Origin: Betaproteobacteria bacterium HGW-Betaproteobacteria-4
GTDB lineage: Bacteria; Pseudomonadota; Gammaproteobacteria; Burkholderiales; Rhodocyclaceae
Reading direction: 5' to 3'
NCBI GenBank assembly: GCA_002840785.1
Contig: PHCH01000028.1
Coordinates: 1 to 64,000, forward strand
DNA: 64,000 nt
Below the pieces are notes generated by a model that made no database searches, was not told the DNA's origin, and saw only the letters and a list, made by a program, of their open reading frames with translations. Positions 1 through 8,676 of this stretch are shown here, one piece after another. The position numbers were made by a program, and so were the translations under genes. How positions within the stretch are numbered: position 1 is the first letter of the stretch; each line of letters begins with the position of its first letter.

Positions 1-600
1 GTCAAGGAAGAGCTGGTCCGCCGCGAAATTCTCGCCCAGGAAGCCAAGAAGAAGGGCCTCGACAAGAACGCCAACATTCAGGGCCAGATCGAACTGGCCA
101 AGCAGGCCGTGCTCATTCGCGCCTACCTGAGCGACTACGTCAAGGCTCACCCGATCAGCGAAGCTCAGCTCAAGGCCGAATACGACCTGATCAAGACCAA
201 CCTCGGCGCCACCGAATACAAGGCCCGCCATGTGCTGGTCGAAAAGGAAGACGAAGCCAAGGCGATCATCGCCAAGCTGGAAAAGGGCGACAAGTTCTCC
301 GAACTGGCCAAGGCCTCGAAGGATCCTGGTTCCAAGGACAAGGGCGGCGAACTCGGCTGGAGCTCGCCGAAAGCCTACGTCAAGCCGTTTGGCGACGCCC
401 TGGTCCTGCTCAAGAAGGGCGAGTACACCAAGACCCCGGTCAAGTCCGATTTCGGTTACCACGTCATCCAGCTCGACGACTCCCGTCCGATGACCCCGCC
501 GCCGTTCGAGCAGGTCAAGCCGCAACTGCAACAGCGCGCCGGCCAGCAACAGGTCGAAAACCTGGTCAAGGAACTGCGCAACAAGGCCAAGGTCGACTAA
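1..600 (+). CDS. Parvulin-type peptidyl-prolyl isomerase, 3' part only
   Basis: This is the C-terminal 199 codons of a foldase; the reading frame is open from base 1, so the true start lies outside the window and the ATG-less ORF-track start at 109 is not a real start. The rotamase domain covers residues from about TEYKARHVLV to FGYHVIQLDD, with the typical parvulin landmarks ARHILV-like, GGELGW and GYHVI. The preceding helical part resembles the SurA/PrsA/PpiC N-terminal region. Such proteins catalyse cis-trans isomerisation of prolyl bonds in exported proteins, usually in the periplasm. A strong terminator follows the stop codon. Confidence 0.9.
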   Translation, partial: VKEELVRREILAQEAKKKGLDKNANIQGQIELAKQAVLIRAYLSDYVKAHPISEAQLKAEYDLIKTNLGATEYKARHVLVEKEDEAKAIIAKLEKGDKFSELAKASKDPGSKDKGGELGWSSPKAYVKPFGDALVLLKKGEYTKTPVKSDFGYHVIQLDDSRPMTPPPFEQVKPQLQQRAGQQQVENLVKELRNKAKVD

Positions 601-620
601 ACCTTCGCCAGGATGCGAGA

Positions 621-650
621 ATGCCCACCCTTCGGTGGGCATTTTTGTTT
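621..650 (+). terminator. Rho-independent terminator after the parvulin gene
   Basis: ATGCCCACC and GGTGGGCAT form a 9-bp stem around a CTTC loop, followed by a T-rich run. It starts 20 bases after the stop codon. The ORF track places a start inside this hairpin for the next gene, which is one reason to prefer the later GTG. Confidence 0.9.
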
Positions 651-662
651 GTGGAGGCGAGT

Positions 663-1982
663 GTGTTCAACAGCCTGAAAAACCTGTTCGGCGGCAAACC
701 CGGGAAAGCCGGCGGATCCCTGCCCGTATCGACAGCGCCGGCCAGCACTGCCGCCACCCAGTTTCTCCGTCGCGAAGCGGTTTTCGACCGCAACAATCGC
801 CTGTCCGGCCACATTTTCACGCTGCAGGAATCGACTGCCCTGGCCGACGCCGACGATCGGCTCCAGCGCAGTCTCGACGAGACCCTGCTCGACACGCTGA
901 ACACCAGCAGCGATGCCTGGAACACGAGCCTGGCCTTCATTCCGCTCAATTCCGCCAGCCTCGACCTGGCTGCGGTCGACCGTCTCAAATCGACCAATAT
1001 CGTCCTGCTCGTCCAGCTCGCTGCCGACGCCGAGGCAGACATCGTCGGCGCGGCGATCGACCGGCTGCACGAGCGCGGTTTGCTGATCGGCATTTTCCGC
1101 CAGCCGAAGAACCCGGCTTTCGCCAAGGTCATTCAACAAGCCGATTTTGCCGCCATCAACATCGCTGCCCACGAGGCCGATACGGCCCGCGACTTTTCGG
1201 CCGCAGTGCGGGCCAGCGCGGGTGACCGCCCGAAGAAGCTGCTGGCCTGCAATGTCGAGACGCTCGACGACCTGCGCTTCTGCCAGCAGTGGCATTTCGA
1301 CAATTTCCACGGCAAGTTCGCCAGTTCGGATTCGGGCGTTCGTTCGGATAACAGCGGCGACCCGCACAAGGCGCTACTGCTCAACATCATGCGCCTGGTC
1401 CAGGGCGAGGCCGAGACGGTCGAGATCGCCGAGGCGATGAAGCAGGATCCGCTGCTCAGCTTCCGCATCCTGCGTTACCTGAATTCGCCGGCCCTCGGCC
1501 TGAGCCGTCGCATCGACTCGCTGGCCCAGGCGCTGGTCATCCTCGGCCGGCAGCGCCTGACCCGCTGGCTCTCGGTCCTGCTTTTTTCGGTGCGCGAGCC
1601 ACATTTCGGCGACTGGCTGCTGGTCGAAAACGCGCTGACCCGCGGCCGGCTCATGGAAGCACTCGGCGAGCAGTCGATGCCGGGCGTGGCGCACGACCCG
1701 CTGTTCCTGACCGGGATTTTTTCCTGCCTCGGCGAGTTGCTGCATCGGCCGCTGGCGGAAACGCTCAACGACATGCTGTTGGCCGACGACATCAAGCAGG
1801 CACTGCTTGAGCACAGCGGCCCCTACGCGCCACTGCTGGCCGTCGCCGAGGCCAGCGAGGACTTCGATCTGCCGCGCATGCGGGAGACGGCGCTGGCCGC
1901 CGGCGTCGCCCCGGAAACGGTGAACCGAGCCCTGCTCGCCGCGACGGCCTGGGCCAGTGAAGTGACCGAATACTGGGAATAG
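663..1982 (+). CDS. EAL/HDOD domain signalling protein (YuxH type)
   Basis: The 439-residue product has a degenerate EAL-like N-terminal half (from EAVFDRNNRLSGHIF) and a C-terminal HDOD domain, visible as MRLVQGEAETVEIAEAMKQDPLLSFRILRYLNSP followed by SLAQALVILGRQRLTRW. Proteins of this type usually act as signalling adaptors rather than active c-di-GMP phosphodiesterases; the EAL catalytic residues are not evident here. The GTG start at 663 is chosen because GGAGG lies 6 bases upstream and the longer ORF would begin inside a terminator. It appears to be a single-gene unit. Confidence 0.85.
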   Translation: MFNSLKNLFGGKPGKAGGSLPVSTAPASTAATQFLRREAVFDRNNRLSGHIFTLQESTALADADDRLQRSLDETLLDTLNTSSDAWNTSLAFIPLNSASLDLAAVDRLKSTNIVLLVQLAADAEADIVGAAIDRLHERGLLIGIFRQPKNPAFAKVIQQADFAAINIAAHEADTARDFSAAVRASAGDRPKKLLACNVETLDDLRFCQQWHFDNFHGKFASSDSGVRSDNSGDPHKALLLNIMRLVQGEAETVEIAEAMKQDPLLSFRILRYLNSPALGLSRRIDSLAQALVILGRQRLTRWLSVLLFSVREPHFGDWLLVENALTRGRLMEALGEQSMPGVAHDPLFLTGIFSCLGELLHRPLAETLNDMLLADDIKQALLEHSGPYAPLLAVAEASEDFDLPRMRETALAAGVAPETVNRALLAATAWASEVTEYWE

Positions 1983-2042
1983 CCCTGACTGGCGACTTTC
2001 GCCGGAAAACTTGATGCAGATTGGAGCCATCATTGGCCGGCG

Positions 2043-3287
2043 GTGGCTAAATCCGCTGCAATGGCCATTCGTTTACTATTCGCCGCGCTCAGCCTGATTT
2101 TCTGGCTGCCGGCCCACGCCGACCAATCCCTGCAAGCCTGGATCGACACCGCGCTGCCGGGCACTGTCCTGCGCCTGCCGCCCGGCACCTACCGCGGCCC
2201 GGCCAGCATCACCAAGCCGCTGACGCTGGAAGGCAATGGCAAGGTGATCGTCGATGGCGGCGGCAAGGGCACCGTGCTGACCATCAAGGCGGACGGGGTG
2301 ACCATTCGCGGTCTGACCCTGCGCGCCAGCGGCGATTCGCATGACGCCATCGACGGCGCCATCATGGTGACCGAAGGCAGCGGCCTGCTCATCGAGAACA
2401 ATGTGATCGAGGACGTGCTGTTCGGCATTTCGCTGCACCGGACGACCGACAGCATCGTGCGCCACAACCGCATCCGCTCGCGCCCGGTCGACTCGGCCGA
2501 CCGTGGCGACGGTCTGCGCCTGTGGTATAGCACGGGCAACCGCATCGAGAACAACGACATCGCGCAGATTCGCGACATCACGGTGAGCAATTCGCCGCTC
2601 AACCGCTACATCGGCAACACCATCCGCGACAGCCGGCGCGCCTTCAATTTCCTTTTTTCGCACCGAAGTCTGGTTGACCGTAACATTCTCGAGAAAAACT
2701 CGACCGGCATCATCGCCCTCAACTCCGATGGCCTGATCATCCGCGGCAACCGCATCCTGCATGCCATGGACGCCTCCGGTGCCGGCATCGCGCTCAAGGA
2801 GACCTCGGCGGCACTGGTCATCGACAACGAAATCGTGCACTGCGCCCACGGCATCATGGCCGATTCGCCGATGGACGCCATCAACCGCATCGTTTTCATC
2901 AACAACGTCATCGCCCACAACATCACGGGCATCTATTTCTACGGCGCCAAAGGCGGCCACATCGCCATCAACAACACCTTCCGCAGCAACCTGTGGCCGG
3001 TCACGGTGATTGGCGACGGCGACCCGATGAACGACACCTGGTGGGGCAATACCTGGGATACCTACGAGGGATTCGACCTCGATGGCGACGGCTTCGGCGA
3101 CAAGCCGCACGAACTGCACGCTTACGCCGACCGCCTGTGGATCGAGACGCCGAGCGTCACTTTTTTCCGCAATTCGCCGGTCCTTGAACTGCTCGATTTC
3201 CTCGAACGGCTGGCACCCTTCTCGGCGCCTTCCCTCATCCTGCGCGACACGGCGCCGCGCATGCAGCCGGCCAAAGCCTACAACTGA
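2043..3287 (+). CDS. nosD: NosD-like periplasmic copper-maturation protein
   Basis: A signal peptide (AIRLLFAALSLIFWLPAHA) leads into right-handed beta-helix repeats of the CASH/NosD kind, with many NNVI/NRI/GNTI turns, ending in LDGDGFGDKPHEL. NosD helps load copper into nitrous oxide reductase in the periplasm. The start may be GTG 2043 or ATG 2061; neither has a strong ribosome binding site and both leave the signal peptide intact. No nosZ, nosR, nosF or nosY is present in the window, so the gene is either an orphan or has a different client. Its last 10 bases overlap the convergent cysB-like gene. Confidence 0.82.
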   Translation: MAKSAAMAIRLLFAALSLIFWLPAHADQSLQAWIDTALPGTVLRLPPGTYRGPASITKPLTLEGNGKVIVDGGGKGTVLTIKADGVTIRGLTLRASGDSHDAIDGAIMVTEGSGLLIENNVIEDVLFGISLHRTTDSIVRHNRIRSRPVDSADRGDGLRLWYSTGNRIENNDIAQIRDITVSNSPLNRYIGNTIRDSRRAFNFLFSHRSLVDRNILEKNSTGIIALNSDGLIIRGNRILHAMDASGAGIALKETSAALVIDNEIVHCAHGIMADSPMDAINRIVFINNVIAHNITGIYFYGAKGGHIAINNTFRSNLWPVTVIGDGDPMNDTWWGNTWDTYEGFDLDGDGFGDKPHELHAYADRLWIETPSVTFFRNSPVLELLDFLERLAPFSAPSLILRDTAPRMQPAKAYN

Positions 3288-4219
3288 TATTCGTCACCGC
3301 CGCCCTGCATGGCCATTTCGACAACGCGTTTCGACAGATGCGGGGCAAATAGCGAAATCAGGTCGTAGTCGTAGCGGCGCAAATAGGTGCCGCGGCGCAG
3401 GGCGAGGCGCGTCGTATTGGACTCGAACAGATGGGCGGCATCGATTGCGACCAGGCCGGTGTCGCGCTGGGCATCGAAAGCCAGCGCCGAAATGATGCCC
3501 AGCCCCAAGCCAAGGCTGACGTAGGTCTTGATCACGTCGGCATCGAGAGCGGTCAGCGCGACATTCGGCTGCACGCCGATGCGCTCGAAGGCGCGGTTGA
3601 TGCGCGAACGGCCGGTAAAGGCCGTGTCGTAGGTGATCAGCGGCCATTTCGCCAGTTCGTTGAGCGACAGCGGCTGCGATTCAAGGATGGGATGCCCTTC
3701 CGGCGCGATGACGCAATGCGTCCATTGGCGGATCGGCAGCGTGATCAACTGCTGATACTGGTCGAGCGACTCGGTGGCGATGCCAATGTCGGCCTCGCCG
3801 GCGACCACCCATTCGGCGATCTGGATCGGGCTGCCCTGGTGCATTTCGAGCTTGACGTCCGGGTGTTGGGCGACGAAATCGCGGACCACCACCGGCAGCG
3901 CGTAACGCGCCTGGGTATGGGTCGCCGCCAGGACCAGCCGGCCGGAACTGCCCGTCGCGAACTCGCTGCTCGCCCGCTTGAGGTTTTCCGCTTCGCGCAG
4001 GATGCGTTCGGCGATCTCCAGCACCACCTTGCCCGGTTCGCTCACCCCGGTGAAACGCTTGCCGCTGCGCTCGAAGATGGCGACACCGAGTTCGTCCTCA
4101 AGCAGCTTGACCTGCTTGGAGATGCCCGGCTGCGAGGTATAGAGCGATTCGGCGGCCTCGGAGACATTCAGTCCCTGACGCTGGATTTCGACGATGTAGC
4201 GTAGCTGTTGGAGTTTCAT
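3278..4219 (-). CDS. cysB: CysB-type LysR transcriptional regulator
   Basis: At 313 residues this matches CysB/Cbl family length. The N-terminal winged helix reads MKLQQLRYIVEIQRQGLNVSEAAESLYTSQPGISKQVKLLEDELG, close to CysB. The effector domain contains the thiosulfate/OAS-binding type stretch ATHTQARYALP. CysB activates sulfate assimilation genes in response to N-acetylserine. It is divergent from tauE-cysI-DUF934-cysH, which fits direct control of that operon. Confidence 0.92.
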   Translation of the reverse strand: MKLQQLRYIVEIQRQGLNVSEAAESLYTSQPGISKQVKLLEDELGVAIFERSGKRFTGVSEPGKVVLEIAERILREAENLKRASSEFATGSSGRLVLAATHTQARYALPVVVRDFVAQHPDVKLEMHQGSPIQIAEWVVAGEADIGIATESLDQYQQLITLPIRQWTHCVIAPEGHPILESQPLSLNELAKWPLITYDTAFTGRSRINRAFERIGVQPNVALTALDADVIKTYVSLGLGLGIISALAFDAQRDTGLVAIDAAHLFESNTTRLALRRGTYLRRYDYDLISLFAPHLSKRVVEMAMQGGGDEYQL

Positions 4220-4292
4220 GGAGCAACTTAATAACTTAACGATATAACAATCTAACTCAATATTCTTTTTGATTCAATTGGCGGCGATTAAC
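4220..4292. promoter_or_regulatory. Divergent cysB / sulfur operon control region
   Basis: This short AT-rich gap separates the cysB-like gene from the sulfur operon. It holds runs such as ATAACTTAACGATATAACAATCTAACTC, which resemble the loose ATAAC-rich CysB half sites known from enteric bacteria. Promoter elements were not pinned down; the call rests on position and composition. Confidence 0.45.
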
Positions 4293-5078
4293 ATGCAGGC
4301 CATGGATTACCTCTACACCCTTTCCGGCTTTGCTGTTGGCGCCATCGTCGGCCTGACCGGCGTCGGCGGCGGCTCGCTCATGACGCCACTGCTCGTGCTG
4401 CTGTTCGGCGTCCCGCCAGCCACCGCCGTCGGCACCGACCTGCTTTATGCGGCGATGACCAAGGCCGGCGGCACCGTGGCGCACGGCCGGAAAGGCCATA
4501 TCGACTGGACCGTCACCCGCCGCTTGGCGCTCGGCAGCATCCCGGCGGCGGCGATTACGCTCTATATCCTGTCGCAGTTGCCGAAGGGCAGCAATGTCAT
4601 CGGCCAGATCATTTCGCACGGCCTCGGTTTTGCCCTGATGCTCACCGCCATCGCCATCCTGTTCGGCCGCAAGCTGCGCGAATACGCCGGCAAGCACGAT
4701 GACTCGCCGCTGCGCCAGCGCCATCTGGGCAAGATTACCGTGGCGGTTGGCATCACGCTTGGCGTGCTGGTCACCGTGTCGTCGGTTGGCGCCGGGGCGC
4801 TTGGCGTTGCCGCGCTGTTCTTCCTTTACCCAAAACTTTCTCCCGTCCGCATTGTCGGATCGGATGTCGCCCATGCCGTGCCGCTGACGCTGGTTGCCGG
4901 CCTTGGCCACTGGATGCTCGGCGGCGTCGACTGGTCGCTGCTCGGCGCGCTGCTGCTCGGTTCGCTGCCCGGCATCTGGCTGGGTACCCAAGTTTCTGCC
5001 AAGGTGCCGGAACATATCCTGCGCCGCATTCTGGCTGCCATGCTGGTGCTCATCGGCACCAAGCTGGTTTTCGCCTGA
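4293..5078 (+). CDS. TauE/SafE family sulfite/sulfonate exporter-like permease
   Basis: A multi-pass membrane protein of about 261 residues with the family signature GAIVGLTGVGGGSLMTPLLVLLFGVPPATAVGTDL in the first helices and a repeated SSVGAGALGVAALFFLYP in the second half. TauE/SafE proteins move sulfite, sulfonates or other sulfur anions across the inner membrane. It is first in an apparent operon with cysI, DUF934 and cysH, so a role in sulfate or sulfite movement is likely. ATG 4293 is preferred over the ORF-track TTG at 4269, although no start has a strong ribosome binding site. Confidence 0.85.
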   Translation: MQAMDYLYTLSGFAVGAIVGLTGVGGGSLMTPLLVLLFGVPPATAVGTDLLYAAMTKAGGTVAHGRKGHIDWTVTRRLALGSIPAAAITLYILSQLPKGSNVIGQIISHGLGFALMLTAIAILFGRKLREYAGKHDDSPLRQRHLGKITVAVGITLGVLVTVSSVGAGALGVAALFFLYPKLSPVRIVGSDVAHAVPLTLVAGLGHWMLGGVDWSLLGALLLGSLPGIWLGTQVSAKVPEHILRRILAAMLVLIGTKLVFA

Positions 5079-5099
5079 CGTTTTCCCCAAGGACGTTTC

Positions 5100-6791
5100 A
5101 TGTACAAATACGATGCCATCGACCGCCAGCTCATCAACGAGCGCGTCGACCAGTTCCGTGACCAGGTCCGCCGCTGGAAAGCCGGCGAACTGAGCGACGA
5201 CGAATTCCGCCCGCTGCGCCTGCAGAACGGACTCTACATCCAGCGCCACGCGCCGATGTTCCGCATTGCCGTGCCATACGGCATGCTCAATTCGGCCCAG
5301 TTGCGCACGCTCGGGCACGTTGCCGGCAAGTATGACCGTGGCTACGGCCACTTTACGACGCGCCACAATCTGCAGCTCAACTGGCCAAAGATCGAGGACG
5401 TGCCGGAAATCCTTGCCGAGCTGGCTGAAGTCGAGATGCATGCCATCCAGACCTCGGGTAACTGCCTGCGCAACATCACCACCGACCAGTTCGCCGGGGT
5501 TGCCGCCGACGAAGTGATCGACCCGCGCCCGCTGGCCGAAATTCTCCGCGAATGGACGACCTTCCACCCGGAATTCGCCTTCCTGCCGCGCAAGTTCAAG
5601 ATTGCCATTTCGGGGACGAAGGAAGACCGCGCCGTGACGTGGTTCCACGATATCGGCCTGCAGTTGCAGGAACAGAACGGTGAAGTCGGCTTCCGCGTCA
5701 TCGTCGGTGGCGGCCTAGGCCGGACGCCGATCCGCGGCCAGATCGTCCGCGAATTCCTGCCCTGGCAGCACATCCTGACCTATTGCGAAGCGATTCTCCG
5801 CGTCTATAACCGCCAGGGTCGCCGCGACAATGCCTACAAGGCGCGTATCAAGATCCTCGTCCAGGCGCTTGGCGTCGAAGCCTTTGCCCAACTGGTCGAA
5901 GAAGAATGGGCGCATGGCAAGGATGGCCCGGCCACTCTGACGCAGGCCGAGTTCGACCGGGTTGCCGCGCATTTCAGTGCCCCGGCCTACGAAAAGCTGA
6001 GCGCAGCCGATGCCGGCCTGAGCGAAAAGCTGGCACTTGAAAAATCGTTCAAAAACTGGGTTGACCGTAGCACTCACCCGCACAAGGTGCCGGGCTACAC
6101 CGCCGTCACGCTGTCGCTCAAAAAGCACGGCGTGGCGCCGGGCGACATCACTTCCGAGCAGATGGCCGTCGTCGCCGATCTGGCCGACCAGTACAGCTTC
6201 GGCGAGCTGCGCATCAGCCACGAACAGAACATCATCCTGGCCGACGTCAAGCTGGCCGACCTCTACGAAGTCTGGCAGAAGGCCAAGGCCGCCGGCCTGG
6301 CAACGCCGAACATCGGCCTGCTGACCGGCATCATCTGCTGCCCGGGCGGCGATTTCTGCGATCTGGCCAACGCCAAGTCGATCCCCATTGCCACCGCCAT
6401 CCAGGCCCGTTTCGACGATCTCGACTACCTGTTCGACATCGGCGAGATCGACCTCAATATCTCCGGCTGCATGAACGCCTGCGGCCATCACCACGTCGGC
6501 CACATCGGCGTGCTCGGTGTCGACAAGAACGACTCCGAGTTCTATCAGGTCACGCTGGGCGGCCGTCAGGGCAACGATGCCAAGCTCGGCAAGGTCATCG
6601 GCCCGTCCTTCGCGGCTGATGAAATGCCCGATGTCGTCGACAAGATCATCAAGGTTTACATCGAGAGCCGTCACCCCGACGAGCGTTTCCTCGACACCTT
6701 CGATCGTATCGGGATCGACCCGTTCAAGAACCGCGTTTACGAAGGCCGCGCCCACGGCAAGGCCAAGGCAGCACAAAAGGAGGCCGCATAA
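5100..6791 (+). CDS. cysI: Assimilatory sulfite reductase hemoprotein (nitrite/sulfite reductase family)
   Basis: The 563-residue protein carries two nitrite/sulfite reductase repeats and the siroheme-[4Fe-4S] ligands CCPGGDFC (Cx5C) and CMNAC (Cx3C) near residues 415-460. It reduces sulfite to sulfide with six electrons in the cytoplasm. The stop codon overlaps the next start as TAATG, implying translational coupling to DUF934. No flavoprotein CysJ is nearby, so the electron donor is not evident; ferredoxin is possible. A short stretch around 6038-6072 resembles the dispersed 36-bp motif. Confidence 0.93.
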   Translation: MYKYDAIDRQLINERVDQFRDQVRRWKAGELSDDEFRPLRLQNGLYIQRHAPMFRIAVPYGMLNSAQLRTLGHVAGKYDRGYGHFTTRHNLQLNWPKIEDVPEILAELAEVEMHAIQTSGNCLRNITTDQFAGVAADEVIDPRPLAEILREWTTFHPEFAFLPRKFKIAISGTKEDRAVTWFHDIGLQLQEQNGEVGFRVIVGGGLGRTPIRGQIVREFLPWQHILTYCEAILRVYNRQGRRDNAYKARIKILVQALGVEAFAQLVEEEWAHGKDGPATLTQAEFDRVAAHFSAPAYEKLSAADAGLSEKLALEKSFKNWVDRSTHPHKVPGYTAVTLSLKKHGVAPGDITSEQMAVVADLADQYSFGELRISHEQNIILADVKLADLYEVWQKAKAAGLATPNIGLLTGIICCPGGDFCDLANAKSIPIATAIQARFDDLDYLFDIGEIDLNISGCMNACGHHHVGHIGVLGVDKNDSEFYQVTLGGRQGNDAKLGKVIGPSFAADEMPDVVDKIIKVYIESRHPDERFLDTFDRIGIDPFKNRVYEGRAHGKAKAAQKEAA

Positions 6792-7300
6792 TGGCGCAAC
6801 TGATCAAGCACGGGGCGGCTACGCTCGACACCTGGACAACGCTCGAACTCGCTGAAGGCGAAACGCCTGAAGCGGTTGCCCTGCCCGCCGGCGACGTCAT
6901 CTTCCCGCTCGCCGTCTGGCAGGCGCGCAAAGCCGAGATCATCTCCTGCCACAAGCGCATCGGCCTGCTCATCCAGCCCGATGAGCGCGTCGAGGACATT
7001 GCCGCCGATCTCGACTATTTCATCGTCATCGCCGTCAATTTCCCGAAATTCGTCGATGGCCGCGGCTACTCGACAGCCAGCCTGCTGCGCCAGCGTTACA
7101 AGTATCAAGGCGAGCTGCGCGCCGTCGGCGACGTGCTGCACGACCAGCTGTTCTACATGCAGCGCGTCGGTTTCGACAGCTATGCGCTGAAGGATGGCAA
7201 GAACGCGATCTACGCCATCGAAGCCGGCTTCAGCACCTTCAGCGATGCTTACCAGGCCTCGACCACCCAGCCGCAACCCCAATTCCGCCGCCGCGCCTAG
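6791..7300 (+). CDS. DUF934 protein of the sulfite reductase operon
   Basis: This 169-residue soluble protein matches the DUF934 family, recognised by LAVWQARKAEI, the run of acidic residues around LIQPDERVEDIAADLDYF and FPKFVDGRGYSTASLLRQRYKYQGELRAVGDVLHDQLFYMQRVGFD. The family is regularly encoded between cysI and cysH in beta- and gammaproteobacteria. Its biochemical role is not established; an accessory or electron-transfer role for CysI is a common guess. It overlaps cysI by one base and is 8 bases from cysH. Confidence 0.88.
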   Translation: MAQLIKHGAATLDTWTTLELAEGETPEAVALPAGDVIFPLAVWQARKAEIISCHKRIGLLIQPDERVEDIAADLDYFIVIAVNFPKFVDGRGYSTASLLRQRYKYQGELRAVGDVLHDQLFYMQRVGFDSYALKDGKNAIYAIEAGFSTFSDAYQASTTQPQPQFRRRA

Positions 7301-7308
7301 GAACAGCC

Positions 7309-8028
7309 ATGTCCCCCAGCCTGCTCAACATCACGCCCGAACTGACCGCCAGCGTCGCCACCAAGACCAAGGCCGTGCAAGCCCTGCTCGCCGACATCGC
7401 CGCCAACTGGTCGACCGCCGCCTTCGCCAACAGCCTGGGCGCCGAAGACATGGTGCTGACCGACCTCATCGTCAAGGCCAAGCTGCCCATCGAAATCTTC
7501 AGCCTCGACACCGGCCGCCTGCCGCTCGAAACCTACGACTTGATGGACGCCCTGCGCAAACACTACGGCCTCAAGCTCAAAATCTACTTCCCGCAAGCCG
7601 AAGAAGTCGAAGCCTTCGTCCGCAACCACGGCATCAACGGTTTCTACGATTCCGTCACCCTGCGTAAAGCTTGCTGCCACGCCCGCAAGGTCGAGCCGCT
7701 CAAACGCGCCCTGGCCGGCAAACGCGCCTGGATCACCGGCCTGCGCGCCCAGCAAGCCACCACCCGCACCGGCCTGCCCTTCCGCGAATACGACGAAGGC
7801 AACGGCCTGGAGAAATTCAATCCGCTGTCGGACTGGAGCGAAAAAGAAGTCTGGGCCTACATCAAGCAAAACGCCGTGCCCTACAACGCCCTCCACGACA
7901 AGTTCTACCCCAGCATCGGCTGCGCCCCCTGCACCCGCGCCATCTCGCCGGGCGAAGACGTCCGCGCCGGACGGTGGTGGTGGGAGAATCCCGAAACCAA
8001 GGAATGCGGGCTGCATGTGAAGGGCTGA
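7309..8028 (+). CDS. cysH: Adenylyl-sulfate / phosphoadenylyl-sulfate reductase
   Basis: The 239-residue PAPS-reductase-family enzyme has the iron-sulfur cysteine pairs KACCHARK and GCAPCTR, which mark the [4Fe-4S] APS-reductase type, and the C-terminal catalytic cysteine in ECGLH. It reduces activated sulfate to sulfite in the cytoplasm, feeding CysI. It is the last gene of the sulfur operon and is followed by a clear terminator. Confidence 0.93.
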   Translation: MSPSLLNITPELTASVATKTKAVQALLADIAANWSTAAFANSLGAEDMVLTDLIVKAKLPIEIFSLDTGRLPLETYDLMDALRKHYGLKLKIYFPQAEEVEAFVRNHGINGFYDSVTLRKACCHARKVEPLKRALAGKRAWITGLRAQQATTRTGLPFREYDEGNGLEKFNPLSDWSEKEVWAYIKQNAVPYNALHDKFYPSIGCAPCTRAISPGEDVRAGRWWWENPETKECGLHVKG

Positions 8029-8050
8029 TCTTGTTCAGGATCATGAGAAC

Positions 8051-8073
8051 CCGGCTTCGAGCCGGTTTTTTTT
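8051..8073 (+). terminator. Rho-independent terminator of the sulfur operon
   Basis: CCGGCT-TCG-AGCCGG is a perfect 6-bp stem followed by eight Ts, 22 bases after the cysH stop. Confidence 0.88.
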
Positions 8074-8128
8074 ATTGGCTAGCGCAAAAATGTCAGGCGA
8101 ATAGGAAATTTACGCCATAAGCATGATT

Positions 8129-8160
8129 TCCACGGTCAACCGGAAAAATCGGCGAAAATA
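8129..8160 (+). repeat. Dispersed 36-bp motif, degenerate copy
   Basis: CCACGGTCAACCGGAAAAATCGGCGAAAAT contains the exact core CGGTCAACCG and an A-rich tail. It lies between the cysH terminator and the orphan membrane protein gene. Confidence 0.75.
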
Positions 8161-8212
8161 AAAAGGTTCTGCCCCCTCTTTGCCCGCTCTCATTCCTTAG
8201 AGGCTGCCACTC

Positions 8213-8674
8213 TTGCATACAGAGAAAATCTCCAACCTTGCTGTTTCTCATTTTGTAACAGTACCCTCCCGTGGAGGCACTGCTTACTCGATCGTTTCCA
8301 TCTCCATTGATGGTCTGCGCATCCCCGAGTTACCTATCACTGCTGCAACTAAACCAAATTCTGGTCAAAACGTAATTGCTGCTTTCCAAGGCAATTCGAA
8401 GACAGACATTGTCGGTTGGCTGGACCCTGTAACGAATATCCCGATAGTCGTCATCCCAAAAATAGTCACCTATTACCCGATCATTCTCATATTTCTTTTT
8501 CCGTTACTTTCAATATTGCTAATCACTGCGCATCCAAGCCACAGAAACGTTTTGGCCTTTTTGGTAGGTGCCCTTGTGGTCACTCTTGTTCTCGTTCAAG
8601 CCATTGGCCGGCCCGGCGTCGCGCGCCACCTAATGAAAGCCCAGGAGGAGGAAATGGGGCCGAGCTCGAACTAA
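8213..8674 (+). CDS. Hypothetical membrane protein
   Basis: No family is recognised. The 153-residue product has a soluble N-terminal half with a beta-rich look (SIVSISIDGLRIPELPI) and two hydrophobic helices near residues 79-101 (YYPIILIFLFPLLSILLIT) and 111-129 (VLAFLVGALVVTLVLVQAI). The TTG start is supported only by a weak AGAGG about 9 bases upstream. Codon use is less GC-rich than in the neighbouring genes, and it sits beside the broken hipA, which suggests acquired DNA. Confidence 0.5.
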   Translation: MHTEKISNLAVSHFVTVPSRGGTAYSIVSISIDGLRIPELPITAATKPNSGQNVIAAFQGNSKTDIVGWLDPVTNIPIVVIPKIVTYYPIILIFLFPLLSILLITAHPSHRNVLAFLVGALVVTLVLVQAIGRPGVARHLMKAQEEEMGPSSN

Positions 8675-8676
8675 AT

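Noticed and set aside
2643-6072. Motif-like reverse stretches in nosD (2643-2682) and cysI (6038-6072)
   Set aside because: They have GGTTGACCGTA but imperfect cores and are compatible with the normal protein sequence.
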